Assembly (NCBI RefSeq): GCF_000283155.1
Contig: NW_004454159.1
Span: 13,932,492-13,996,491 of the forward strand
DNA from: Ceratotherium simum simum
Lineage: Eukaryota > Chordata > Mammalia > Perissodactyla > Rhinocerotidae
Length of the DNA: 64,000 nt
Reading direction: 5' to 3'
The notes below the pieces were generated by a model. It had not been told where the DNA came from. It worked only from the letters and a program-made list of their open reading frames with translations, and made no database searches. Made by a program: the position numbers and the translations under genes. Position 1 is the first letter of the stretch. Every line of letters begins with the position of its first letter. Shown here in pieces: positions 12,001-24,000 of the stretch.

Positions 12001-15000
12001 TCCTTATTAATTTTTAGTAGCTTTAATCACATATATTAATTAGAATTCTCAACCCTTACTGACCTTTATTTTTAGTGAAAACTAAGAAGTGAGCAATTAT
12101 GAACTGTCTTTTACATTAGCATTCTGTAGTTTGGCAAGTTTATAAACACTTTTCATAATTTCTAAAAACATGCTACTTCATAGTACAATTTTTAATAAAA
12201 TACAAGACACATGTACTAATAGACCCAAACATCTTTTAGTTTCTCTGTAATAAGAAGCCAAAAGTAGATAAACTTAGACACGTTTAGCAAGAAAGTTTCA
12301 GTATTTTATCTTATTTGAAAATGACCAAGATATTCAATGAATTTTTTATCATTTAATTTCTCCTAGAAAAACTTCGAAGTTTCAAGTTACCAAAGAGATT
12401 TTTGGATTTATTTTAAATACACATGCCATAACACATAATTATTGTTAAAAATTTCACCCAACACTTTTATCTTTTTCACATCTATTTAGTTTTCTCATTC
12501 CCAATAATTATTTAGATTGCCTACAAAACTTCATGAGACATTAGGCAAGATTAGCTATCATTTTAAGTTATTATTTTTGCTAACCAGTTTTATAACAGAG
12601 ATAAGATCAGCTTATTTGACCACTAAACATAGAGTAAAGGCTGTGTGTCTGCATCATATACAGTGCTGATAACTGTCAGGACATGTCCATTTTAATCAAA
12701 CCAACAATCTTAAATAAGCTTTCATTTACCAAAGATTAATTTATGTCATGTTAACTTGAAAGACATTTGGGTTAATTTCTATTACATTTAGAAATAATTT
12801 ATATAAGTGCTTACTTTAAGCCAATTGAATAGAGCTCTTTAGAAATTATACCATCCAGAGGTAAAATATCACATATATATAACATAGATATACACACACA
12901 TACAGAGAGTCTCCATAGCTATTGTTTTAAAATTACTTCCATGAATCAGGCACAGTAATATAAGGCTCACTAGTTTTGAAAGAATAACTGAATCCAAATT
13001 TTGTTTTAAGTTTTTTTACTATTTGTGGAAAAGACACCCAAGATGCTAGATTTTGGGCAAGGGTGCTCTTATGGCTGTTTTTTTTCCTTTTTCCCTTTTC
13101 TTTTCTTTAGTCTTAGGAATTGGTAATGGGCTAGATAGTTCTCAGAGAGTTTGCAAGCCTTTTGAGATAAGGGAAATGGGCGGAACCCAAACTGCCTCCA
13201 GAGCTTCATTTCCAGTCTTGCAAGGATTTTTTTTTTTAAGGACAGTTGCTCTTCATTCCTTAGAAATTGGGTTGTAACTTAAACGACATTATAGGTTGCT
13301 CTGCCTCTCCAACTGCATCATCCCTGATTTGCTTCTTTCCCTCTGGGTGCTTAGTTTTATTTTTAACTTAGGGACAAAGGCCTGGAAAGAAAATTCCTAT
13401 CAGGCTCTGAATATCAGCTTCCAGTTTGGCTGAATTTCTGATTTTAAGTTGCTAAATCCTTTCAAATATCTTGTCAGGTTTCAGCCAAGAAGAGCAGCAA
13501 TTATACTTGGCAGTATTGAACAATTCCAGTAATCTTTAAGGTAGCAGTTTCCCAGAAAATCTCTGAGTCTCTTTAACTCTGGGAGGGGCTCATTTTAGGC
13601 CCTCCTTTGAAGGTAGAGTATGGGATGTCCATAAAGCTGTGACCTAATAGGCTTTTCTTTTAGGTACCTTTTATAACTTAATTTTCTATTAGCTTTTTGC
13701 AACAAAACTTTCAATAAGGTTATTTTGGAATTTTGAAGTTTTTACTTTTAAGTGTACTTTTAAATGATTTTACCTAATCAGAACGTTCCTTCTAATGGCC
13801 AATGAAATTCCTCTTAGGCTGATGGCAGTTTGGTACGACTTTTCGCCTCAAAAGGGAGTACAACCCACATTTCTGTCCGACCATCTTAGACCAGAAAATG
13901 GGGTGCAACTGCATTTTTGTCCAATCGTATTTTTGGGACCTCCACCTGACAAGTATTAAGCCAAGCCCTTAGGACACTAAACAAGCTTGGTAAGGTTCTG
14001 CAGTTCTTTGTAAACATTTATAGCTTCTAGAACCTTTAGGTTTTGAATAATTGTGCTGGAAGGTGGCGCACTTGACTCTTTAAAGATTTCTTAGTTTTTT
14101 GGTTCAAAAGCTCAAAAGGAGCCCACAGTGGCCACTATAATTTTAAATTATCCTGGGTTATCTTGCCAGCTGTTTACAGTTATTTCCATTTTAGGGAGCT
14201 CTTTCCAAGGTGGCCACAACAAATAAGGTAATTTCTCAAGAGAGTTTGTTACAGTCATGGAGAAACTCAGTCCCCAAACAGACAATTTTAACAAATAAAA
14301 TAGTCAAGCATAGACAAATATGAACAGACACAGAAATCCAATACTCTGGGACTCTAACCTAGGGTACTCTGGGATCCTACTCCAGAGTTTGGGACTCTAA
14401 CCCAATCCGTTGAGTGCCCCAGCAGCTGAAACCCTCTTATCTTGTCTCTTTTGAACCCACTATTCTAGCCTTGGGACTTTAATCCACCAAAATCTCCCCA
14501 GTGGGGACTCTTAACCCACAATTCTATGAAATATTAGACAATTTTAGGCACAGGTGTGTTTTAACGAGGTCACTCACCCAAAAGACGTTGGATCCTAGAG
14601 CTGTGTCTTCTCTCAAAAGGAAAAAGAGTGCCAAGGTGACCTGGGGCACCATGGCGGGAAATGGGAATCCAATCAGCCAAGCCTCCAGACAAAAATGTCT
14701 AGGCAGCCACTTAAAGCCAGTGAAAAGACCCCGCACTCCACCAGGGGCTCCAGAGCCTTGGGTGGGTGGTTACAGGACCTTGTCCCTTTGTGGTCAACAA
14801 AATTTGTTACTGCACAAAATTGGAGTTCTCTTGACTGATGCACATTAAAAAACCAATTAATTATGGCATCAGCTTTTGAGAAAAGAAATCAGCTTTATTC
14901 TGTGAGATTAATCTGCAGGGATACAGGAGGCATGTGCCCTCAGATCTGTCTCTCTGATTAAGGATTTGGCGTGAAATTTAAGAGGTTAGGGAGAACAGGC

Positions 15001-18000
15001 TGGCATGTGGAAACACTGGCAGGACAGGTTTTGATTGGTGGGCTTCAAGCATTTATAGTAAGGTTCTAAACACTTATGGTAAGGTTGTAAATATTTATGA
15101 TGAGGTTCTAAACATTTATGATAAGGTGGGGAAGGAATTTTAACACCAGATCTTCCTGAATGATGGACCCCTCACTTCTGATAAGAATCTGACTTTAGGG
15201 GCCCGCCCCATGCCATAGCGGTTAAGTGCGCGCGCTCCGCTGCTAGCGGCCTGGGTTCGGATCCCAGGCGCGCACCGATGCACCGCTTGTCAGGCCATGG
15301 TGTGGCGGCGTCCCATATAAAGTGGAGGAAGATAGGCGCAGATGTTAGCCCAGGGCCAATCTTCCTCAGCAAAAAGAGGAAGACTGACATGGATGTTAGC
15401 TCAGGGCTGATGTTCCTCACCAAAAAAAAAAAGAGTCTGACTTTATGTCTCAGTCCTTTGGCTCCGTAGGGAGGAGAATCTTTAGTTCCATGGTCATTTA
15501 AGGTCAAGATTTCTTCTTCTGCACACGCTCTGGCTACATGATTTTGCAAATTTTCTGAAAAATAATTACTCTGTTGATAAGATGGGGTCAGTTGAACTGG
15601 TCCTGGAGGGCCCGCCGTTACAACAGGAGAATAATAGATCCTCATCTTGCTTCCCTTCTGCATATGGAGATTACAGAGGAACAATACACCCAAGGATTTT
15701 ATTTGACAAAGAACATTAATCTTGAAGCTTCTCTGAGGCCTCTGTGTCACTAGTAGGAATAGCTATTGTGGAATAGAAAACTCTGTCTCAGACTCCTCCA
15801 TTTCTTATGTACCAATGGGCCACTATTAGACCATATGAGGATGGTTTGAAAGTACAGGGAAGAACAAGGGGAAATGACATCACTCTACATTAATAATGGG
15901 CTTTCTCCTGTGTTGTTCAGGGCAGCAGTGCAGAGTATGTTTAAGACAGGAAAATTTTTCTCTTTCTCTATAAGGATTTAGAGTGTACCTTTTCTGAGAA
16001 TTCATATGTCTTTGGGGATATATGTGTATGTATGTGTTTGAACCAGTAGGTAACCAATGGATAACTCAGAAGACTAAGGAAGTGTGTCTACATCTCTCAC
16101 CAGTAGAGTCCTTAATGAGGATTGGGCTTGGAGTGCCAGATCTTATACCCACTGAACATCCCACTGAAGCCCCTCTGTGATGTTATTCCAGATTGATAAA
16201 TTTGATTAGATAAAAACTAAAATTTCCTGCATTGCAAAAATATCATAAAGTCACAATGTAAATGATAAACTAGGAAAAATATTTACAACATATATACAGA
16301 GGGCTAATTTCTTTCAATTACAAAGAGCTCTCACAAATCAAAAATGAAAAGTTGAATAAACCATTAGAAAGATGGGCAAAAGATATGAACAGTCAGGTCA
16401 CTGAAAAATAAATAGAATGTCAATAAATATATGAAAAAATGCTCAACCTAATTCATAATTAAAGAAATGGAAATGAAAGCAACAATTATATCCAGTTGTC
16501 ACATAAGAGATTATCAATGATTAAAAAATCAGATAATCCCCATTGTTGGTGGGGATATAGGGAAACAGGCAGTCTCATATACTGATATCTAGACTGTAAA
16601 TTTTGCACAGTATTTAGAGTTCAATTTGGCAATATCTATGAAATTTTTAAGTTGCTCCAACAATTTTACTTCTAAGACTCTATCCATGAATCCAAATATA
16701 CATAAACAAACTAATAAAGGGTGTAGGGAGTAGGAGAATGTTTATTGCAGTGTTATTTGTAATAACAAAAACCTGGGAATGGCTTAAATGTCCATCTGTT
16801 GAGCCCAGTTAAATAAATTATGTATGTACATACATTGGAAGACTATACACTAACTAGAAAGAAGGTAAAAGAGCTATATATACCAATATGGAAAGCTATT
16901 CTGATACAATGTTAAGTTTTTAAAAAGCTGTAAAACAATATATATAATACAATTTTGTTTGTGTGTTTAAGAAAATATATATTTATGTTGTGCAAAATAA
17001 AATGTCTGAAGGGCTACTCACCAAACTGTTAATATTAGTTACTTCTAGGGCTGTGATATGGGGAGCCAAGAGAGGAGAGGTGAACATGTACTTTTTCCAG
17101 TACTTCCTATGCTGTTTGAATTTTTCACAATGAAAAGCTATTACTTATATTTAAAAAAAGAACAAACTGATAAAATGCATCTCACCGAGGTAAACAAAGT
17201 AGGGAGCAATGATGCTGCCCACTCTGGAGGCCATGGATGTGACCCCCACAGCCATGTTCCTAACGAGTGTTGGGTAGAGCTCTGCAGTGAAGACATACAG
17301 CATGGAGAAAGCAGAGGTGATCCCGAATTTTCCTAACATCACCAGACCAATGGACAAGAAGTTGTAATCTGGAAAAGAGACCCAGTGTAAACTCAGGTGC
17401 TTCGAGAAGTGATACTTTCATAACTCAGTTGCTTTTAGTGTCCTTTTTGCTTGTAAGGGAATGTTTTTATAATATAAAGATATTCCCCAACTAACACTTT
17501 CTCTTCAAATGCCGTAAAAATCGGAGATGGACAAAGATGGAGAGTGAGGGGTTGCTTTGTGCTTTGCTCTACTGTTATTCTAGATCATTGATGCACCCAG
17601 TGACCTTTGTCCATTTTTACTTGTTACAACAATTTCCTGGTAAGTTGTTAGCATGTTAATACAGTTAAGGTTAATCTTCAAAGAGAAGGATCAATCCTTT
17701 CTATCCTGTTTACTATTATTAAGAAATTATATTTCTATGTATAATACTACATCTCAACAATCTATTGAATTAACATTTTAATAATATGAGAAAATTAGAC
17801 ATAAGGGGAAAAGGGAAGCATTTGTCCCTTTGTGTGCTTTTTATTGACTTAAACATTACAGACCATAAAAATCACTGACTTTATACTGGAACTGGCATGT
17901 ACTACCAACTCTAATACTTGAATATATACCTCAGGGAAAAGGTTTGAAAGTAGCAAGAAATGGGAATCAGGGTTGTGACTGAAAGAAAGAGGTTTAAGGG

Positions 18001-21000
18001 TTTAGGTGAATATTTCTACAAAGGGGATGACTGAGAGCATGACTCTTCCTCTTCAGGTAGTGATTTCCTATTCTCCAAGGCCGACTCTTCTGTTTGAAGG
18101 GAGTTGTTCTGAACACAGGAAACTACATAGTTAGCTATCATTTGTCTAACTGACTTATGAATGGCTTATGATGTAAAGGCCACATAAACAGGGAGCATGA
18201 CTAATAATTAGCCTAGTCAAGATGTGAATCTTTCCTGGTAAGCTGTTAATGTTGGTTTACTTCTTACCTGCAGGCACCACTTGAAATAAGAGAAGCACAC
18301 CTCCTCCCAAGAACAGTACTCCAGCTATGATAAAACGCCTGGGCAGGGTTCGCAGGAGCAGCCAGGCTGTAATGTAAGCTGGAACTTCAATCAGGGCAGA
18401 GAGGAAACAGTTCAGGTAGGCATCTCCATGTAAATTAGGAGTGTTGAGAGATAGAGCAAAGTAACCCACTGAGGTTAGCATCCTGAAAAACAAAAGAAAA
18501 AAAAAGGAATGACAGAAGGATGGCCTGAATCACTCTAAAATTTCATGATGGTCAAGAAATTGTCTAGATCTTGCTGTCCTACAAGTAGCCACTAGCCACA
18601 CACGGCTACTTAAAAGTAAATAAATTAAAATTAAATAAAATTAAAAATTCAGTTGCTCAGTTGCACTAGCCACCCTTCAATTGCTTAATAGCCATATGTG
18701 CCTAGTGGCTACTATAACGGACAACACAGATATAAAACATTTTCATCACTGCAGAAAGTTTTATTGGAGAGCACTAGTGCAGATATGCCAATATGCAACA
18801 ATACTTCTCCTAGTCTAGTGAATTTCAAATTTCGATATTTCCTGAACGGTTTGTATGTCCTCATTCCCTTACAGCTATTATTTGAAGAAAGAATGTCAGT
18901 CAGTGACCATAAAATCCAGATTTCATTCTTACCAAAAAAAAAAAAAAAGATATATATTTAATACTGTGATCCACTTACAGTAAATTCTAATTGATTTAGT
19001 AAAACTCACTTTGGGGAAAAGAATGCAAGTCCTGTAATGCTTCAATGTCTCACAGAGTGCGCACTGCCCATTCTGTCATTACGGTTAACTTCCATGTAAA
19101 AGCCTCTCTGTGGAAAAACGAGTGCACTATGCAGACGCCCCTGCGTAGAAATTTGCTTATTATTAACAGGAGTGGAAAGCAGAGGATATCTGCAAAATGT
19201 TTTAAGGAACACTGTTGAATCTTTTTATACAGACTCTACTAGATTAGGTAGCACAAGGGCTAATCCAAAACAAAATGAAAAATGAAACTTTATTGCTCTA
19301 GGGGTCTTAGTGATTTTCACATTTGGTAGTAAGCGCAGCTGACATAAACTGGTGACCGGTTTATTACCGGCTCAGTCGTGCTACTGCTCAAGATTCGTGT
19401 GCATCAATGACATGTAAGAACAAAGGAGGTCTACAGCGAGGAAAGCTATGTGCCTAGGACACACTTGCTTAATTCAGAGGCATAAACTCTCTCATTGATT
19501 TCTTCTAATTGCAAAACAGGGTGGCCCTAAAAATAGACAAGCTGCAGTCTGAACCTACTAGTTCTGATTATCATTTTTTTTGTGCCACCATCATACAGTA
19601 AGCATGTTCCTTTTTTCTTCTTCCTCATTTCCTGGCAGACACATTATTAAACATAGTCTACAAAGTGAATTAATTATTTTTATGCCTTAAAATCACTCGG
19701 TAGTTTGCTATTAGCAAGTGTAAAAAGCTTGTCAAAACTCCAATCCAAGCAGTGGGGATTCAGGTTATTCTAACCTCACTGATCAACTGCCAGTACAGCT
19801 TCAGGAAGCAGGAGCTGAATCAGCAGCTCGGCTTCAGGCACCAGGGACATCATTAGTCTTAATCTCAATAACTTTAGGACAGGAGAGACTCTTTCTCCAT
19901 GGGCCACAGTACTGCAGACTTAACTATCGTTCCCATGAGCTTTTTTTCAGTATCCAATTCCATGAGTTGAATTGACGCATTTCCAAATAACTCAGAATTC
20001 TGTAATTTTTATTTGTCTCAGGAAGACCCAGGCCTTGCCCTGATGTTCCCTTGAATTAAAGAAAATCAGTTGTATACTTATGTGCTGCATGTCGCATCTC
20101 CAGATCACTTATTACTTACCATAGCAGCAAAGACATAATGGTTATTGTGGCAATATTCCGAGTCCTAAACAGGTCCAGAATAAAGACTTTCTGCTGCTTC
20201 AGGGATGTTAGCTCCAGTAGCTAAAATAATGCAAATGACCATGAGATTAAGAGATAGTGAGGAAGTATCCTCAGCCTTGACAGCATGGGAAAAACTTATG
20301 CATGTAACTCTCACTTCACCTTGAATATGTTTAGAAGTCTAGAATTTGCAGGGAATAAGGGCATCTACACATATGATGCTTATTCTAACACTTTAAAATG
20401 TTTGTGACTCATTTTAGACAGAGACCTTTTAAATATATAACATTGGCTCCACTGTCTCTTTATATAAAACCTGACTGCTAACATAGCCTTTCCTGACTCA
20501 TGGTCATCACTATGGGTGACCTTAATCACACTGAGCTATGATCCTTCGGGCCTGTTGAGTGGGTAGGGCCATATACCCCCAAACTGCCTTGAGGTCCATG
20601 TCTGCTTTTTATACTTTTCTTGTTGTTGTCTCAGTGTCAGAACAGACTTGGGTTAACTGGGGGACCTAGGGCAAGTTGCTATTTATCCTCTCTGAGGCTT
20701 AGTTTACTTCTCTGTAAAACAGGTACAATAACTGGGAGTTGCAAAGATTAAATGAGATCATATATATAAAGCTTAGCATAGTACTTGAACCATGGTAAAT
20801 GCACAATGCATTTTAACTATTATTATTATCCCTGCACCATTGAGGAGGAGCCACCAGCTGTCAGGGGTTAGTGGCAATTTCATACTGCTGTCAATGGGCT
20901 TCCCTCCTTTACTTTTAATTTACTGAAGTTAACTTGCCATGCATTAGGAATCTAGATAACCACACTTATTAGAATTGAAACTAGAAAGTTACAAAGCTCT

Positions 21001-24000
21001 GAGGTGAGGAATCTCTTTGGGATCAAGTACAAGGACTTTGTGGCCCTACAGTGTGTGTGCAATAAGAGGCTGAGGAAGCAGATTCTATTATGAAGGAAGT
21101 GGGAGTGCCAGACCTGCCTTTGTAGCAGGTGCTCCTCAGATATTAGTATCCTTACTAAGAATAATCAGACACCTCCTCACGCAGCTCACAGCCATACTAC
21201 CTTTTTTCTTCTACACTATTTGGACTGTACAGCTCTAAAACATGCCCCGATCTCTATAACTCTATTATTATGACAAAGCAAAGCCCCGGCATAAACTAGT
21301 GGGAACTAGATATCCTCCTGGAGGGTCTGGGAGTGGTGCCATGCACAGACAGGACCTGCGGATCGGGCCTGTGCTAACACTTGGTGCTTCCACAGGGCCC
21401 TCGTGAACATGCAGATTGCCAGGTCCCACCCTGGGCTCGCTTACTCTGAATCTTTCCTGGGGCCCAGTGACCTGGGAGTCTGTATTTTTAAAGCTCCTTG
21501 GATGACTGTGATAAGCAGCCAGGTTTGGAAACCTGAGGACAAGAATATTCTTGTATAGTGCTTGTCCCTGGCCCATGTGGAACTGCCAAAATGTCTTTGG
21601 ACCAGGTACCACAAGCAGGTTGAAGGTGCTTCAGAAGGGAAGCCAGAGAAGCCCAAGACCAGTTTCCAAGATGATACTACTCTATATTTTTTCCTGTCCA
21701 CGTTAATGCCACTGCCCAAACATGAGGTAAGAAAGCGCAGTTGTTAAGAGCATGCACTTTGGCACCAGAGAGACCTAGTGACACTTTTAGTTGTGTGATC
21801 CTGGGCAAATGACTTAACTTCTCTGTACCTCAGTTTCCTCTCCTGAAAAATGGGCCTACCGTAGTACCTACTAGCTAAGGCTAGCATGAGCATCAAGTGA
21901 GCTGAACGCTGTGGCTGGCATCTGGTAGGCTCTCCATTATCATTCTCAGCAGGCTGCATTTGCTGACACAGGACTCTGCAGATCCTCACAAAGAGGACCC
22001 TATTTGAGAGGTGAGCAGGGGAGATGACTGGGCCTTGGGAAAGAAGGAGCTCCCTTTCCCTCGGCGGGCTTGTCCAGGACAGGCTCCATGTGCTCATGGC
22101 AGGAAGGAACAAGGTGCTGTCAGAAGCATGTGTTTTGACACTGGACTTCATTCTTATTTGTCCATATCAATATATCTCTGATATGTTTTATGATTTCTTT
22201 CATCCACGTAGGTCTAATCTCTGCTAGAAGGCTGTAAATTCCTCAAAGATAGGAATCAGACCACATATCCAATAAATATCAATAAACATCCAGAAAAGCC
22301 CCAAAATGCAGAAGTGTTAGATACTCCCAATGTTATTTTTGCATTCAGTTAAATTGACTAAGGCTGGGAATGGAATTCTTGATCTGAAGAGTAAAAGATT
22401 AAGAGATGTTTGTCCTGGCAGCCCTCTGAGAGCTTGGCTTCACAGCCACTGTAATTAATCCTCCAGCCATCGTCATAGTTTCTGCTTCTGTCAAAGGTCC
22501 CAGAGGCCAGGGATGGCGGAAGCCCTGGGGGTGGAGCACTGGCATACCCACCACCCTCCACACAGCCCTGCCTTCTAGGGTAGCCAGTAGTGCAGACTTG
22601 AGTGTGGGCTATGCATACTGTCGCTGCAGCCACGCTAGTCTTCTTGGGGTGTCCTGAGCAGTCCCCTACCCTTCTCCTAGCCAGGAATGCCCTACCCCAG
22701 GCTCCCCACTTATTGAAGTGTCCTCCCTGGTTTGGACCCACCTCTTCAGCCCCAAGTCACTTTGCTCTCTTTCTCTGCTGACCCACAGTGTCCACTCCTT
22801 GGGTACATAGCTATTTCCTTTCTCAAGTTATCATTTATCTTTCATCGAATCCTCTTGACACTCTTAGTTACATTCTATGCTCCTTAAGCATAGGAACTGT
22901 GTCTAGTTTTTCCTGTTTTCTCCGGGAGCCGGCAAAGGGCATTGCCGAGAACACCACAAGTCCTCATGACTTTAAGGAAGTGCGGCTGCTCCACAGAACA
23001 TCAGCTTTTCCTTGTGCCTCCAGGGGTGAATCCTCCAGCCTGTGCTCTCAGGTCTTAAGCTTCTAGACACAACATAGCAAGACTAAAGACATGTACAGCT
23101 TCCTCAGCAGGCTTTGGTAAGATTCAAGGTACAGTGGGGGAACTCATGGTTGGAATACCTTTCAAACACATTTTTTCCACTTAATTTGGACATTCGAAAA
23201 CCACCAGTAGGTAGCTGCGTCAATGGTATGGAGCAATACCGATAAAGAGTTGGAGATAAACTTGCAAAAGGGAAGGGAACTAATATTTAATCAACACTTG
23301 CTCTATGCTAAGCAGTTTACATATATTATTTCACTTAATTCATACACAGCCCTTTGAGGTAGGTTTTGTCTCAGAACTTAATCATCATTGTGTCTCTAAG
23401 GCTTTGTACAGAGCCTGGTACAGAGTGGGCACTCAAAACATACTGAATTAAATTAAATGCCAGAAAATCAAGACTGCATAGCTGATCCCAAGAGGAGACA
23501 TCCACAAATGCTTACCTCCACAGGATCAAAAACCACCCCTGGGGCCGCTACGTTGTTTATTTTTGCAGCTTTTTGGATGATATCTTCAGCCTCTCTAAAT
23601 CTTCTCTGGGATATCAGCCACCGGGGAGATTCAGGAATAAACCTAGAATTCATTTTTAATGGTTTATAATTTTTCACAATAGCAGTATTTGATACTATTA
23701 ACTGTAAGTTGCTCCCAAATAATTTTTATTTGTAAAATTCTATTTTATCTTTTCAAAGACAATCAGGAGGGAGGTCTCATATGATTTCCATTAATGATAA
23801 GAATAAATAAAAACACCTTCAAGTTTCAAAGTTCTGATCAAATCACAAGACCAATCATCAGTTGTACTTGAAGCCAGGACCAGACCAGAAGGGGTAATAT
23901 TAACCATGGATGTGTTTACCAGGGCAGCTGGAGACCATCCAAAACTTAATAGCCAGTGTGGCTCATAAAAGAAACACAGGCTAGTTTCTTTTCAAAGTGT

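Larger units (their letters stand above)
9025..15626 (-). mobile_element. ERV-A: endogenous retrovirus with two LTRs in intron 8, sense to SLC22A4
   Basis: LTRs at 9029-9576 and 14805-15622 share the same ends (plus strand TGTTAC...GTTACA) and are flanked by an identical 4-bp duplication ACAG (9025-9028, 15623-15626). A 4-bp duplication is usual for gammaretrovirus-like (ERV1) elements. AATAAA in each LTR, the polypurine tract by the left LTR and a primer-binding-site-like sequence by the right LTR all agree on minus orientation. The about 5.2 kb between them is AT-rich and decayed. An env-position segment related to ERV-B is readable at about 9600-11050, but I could not see an intact gag or pol. 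Family inferred from structure only. Confidence 0.85.

Noticed and set aside
15198..15432. tRNA gene suggested by box A/box B-like sequence in the EREs
   Set aside because: The tRNA-like part is the head of a SINE, repeated many times in the window with a common non-tRNA body and A tail. No cloverleaf tRNA gene is implied.
15172..15750. 192-codon minus-strand ORF
   Set aside because: It runs through the ERE insertion and the ERV-A LTR, so it is a chance frame in repeat sequence.
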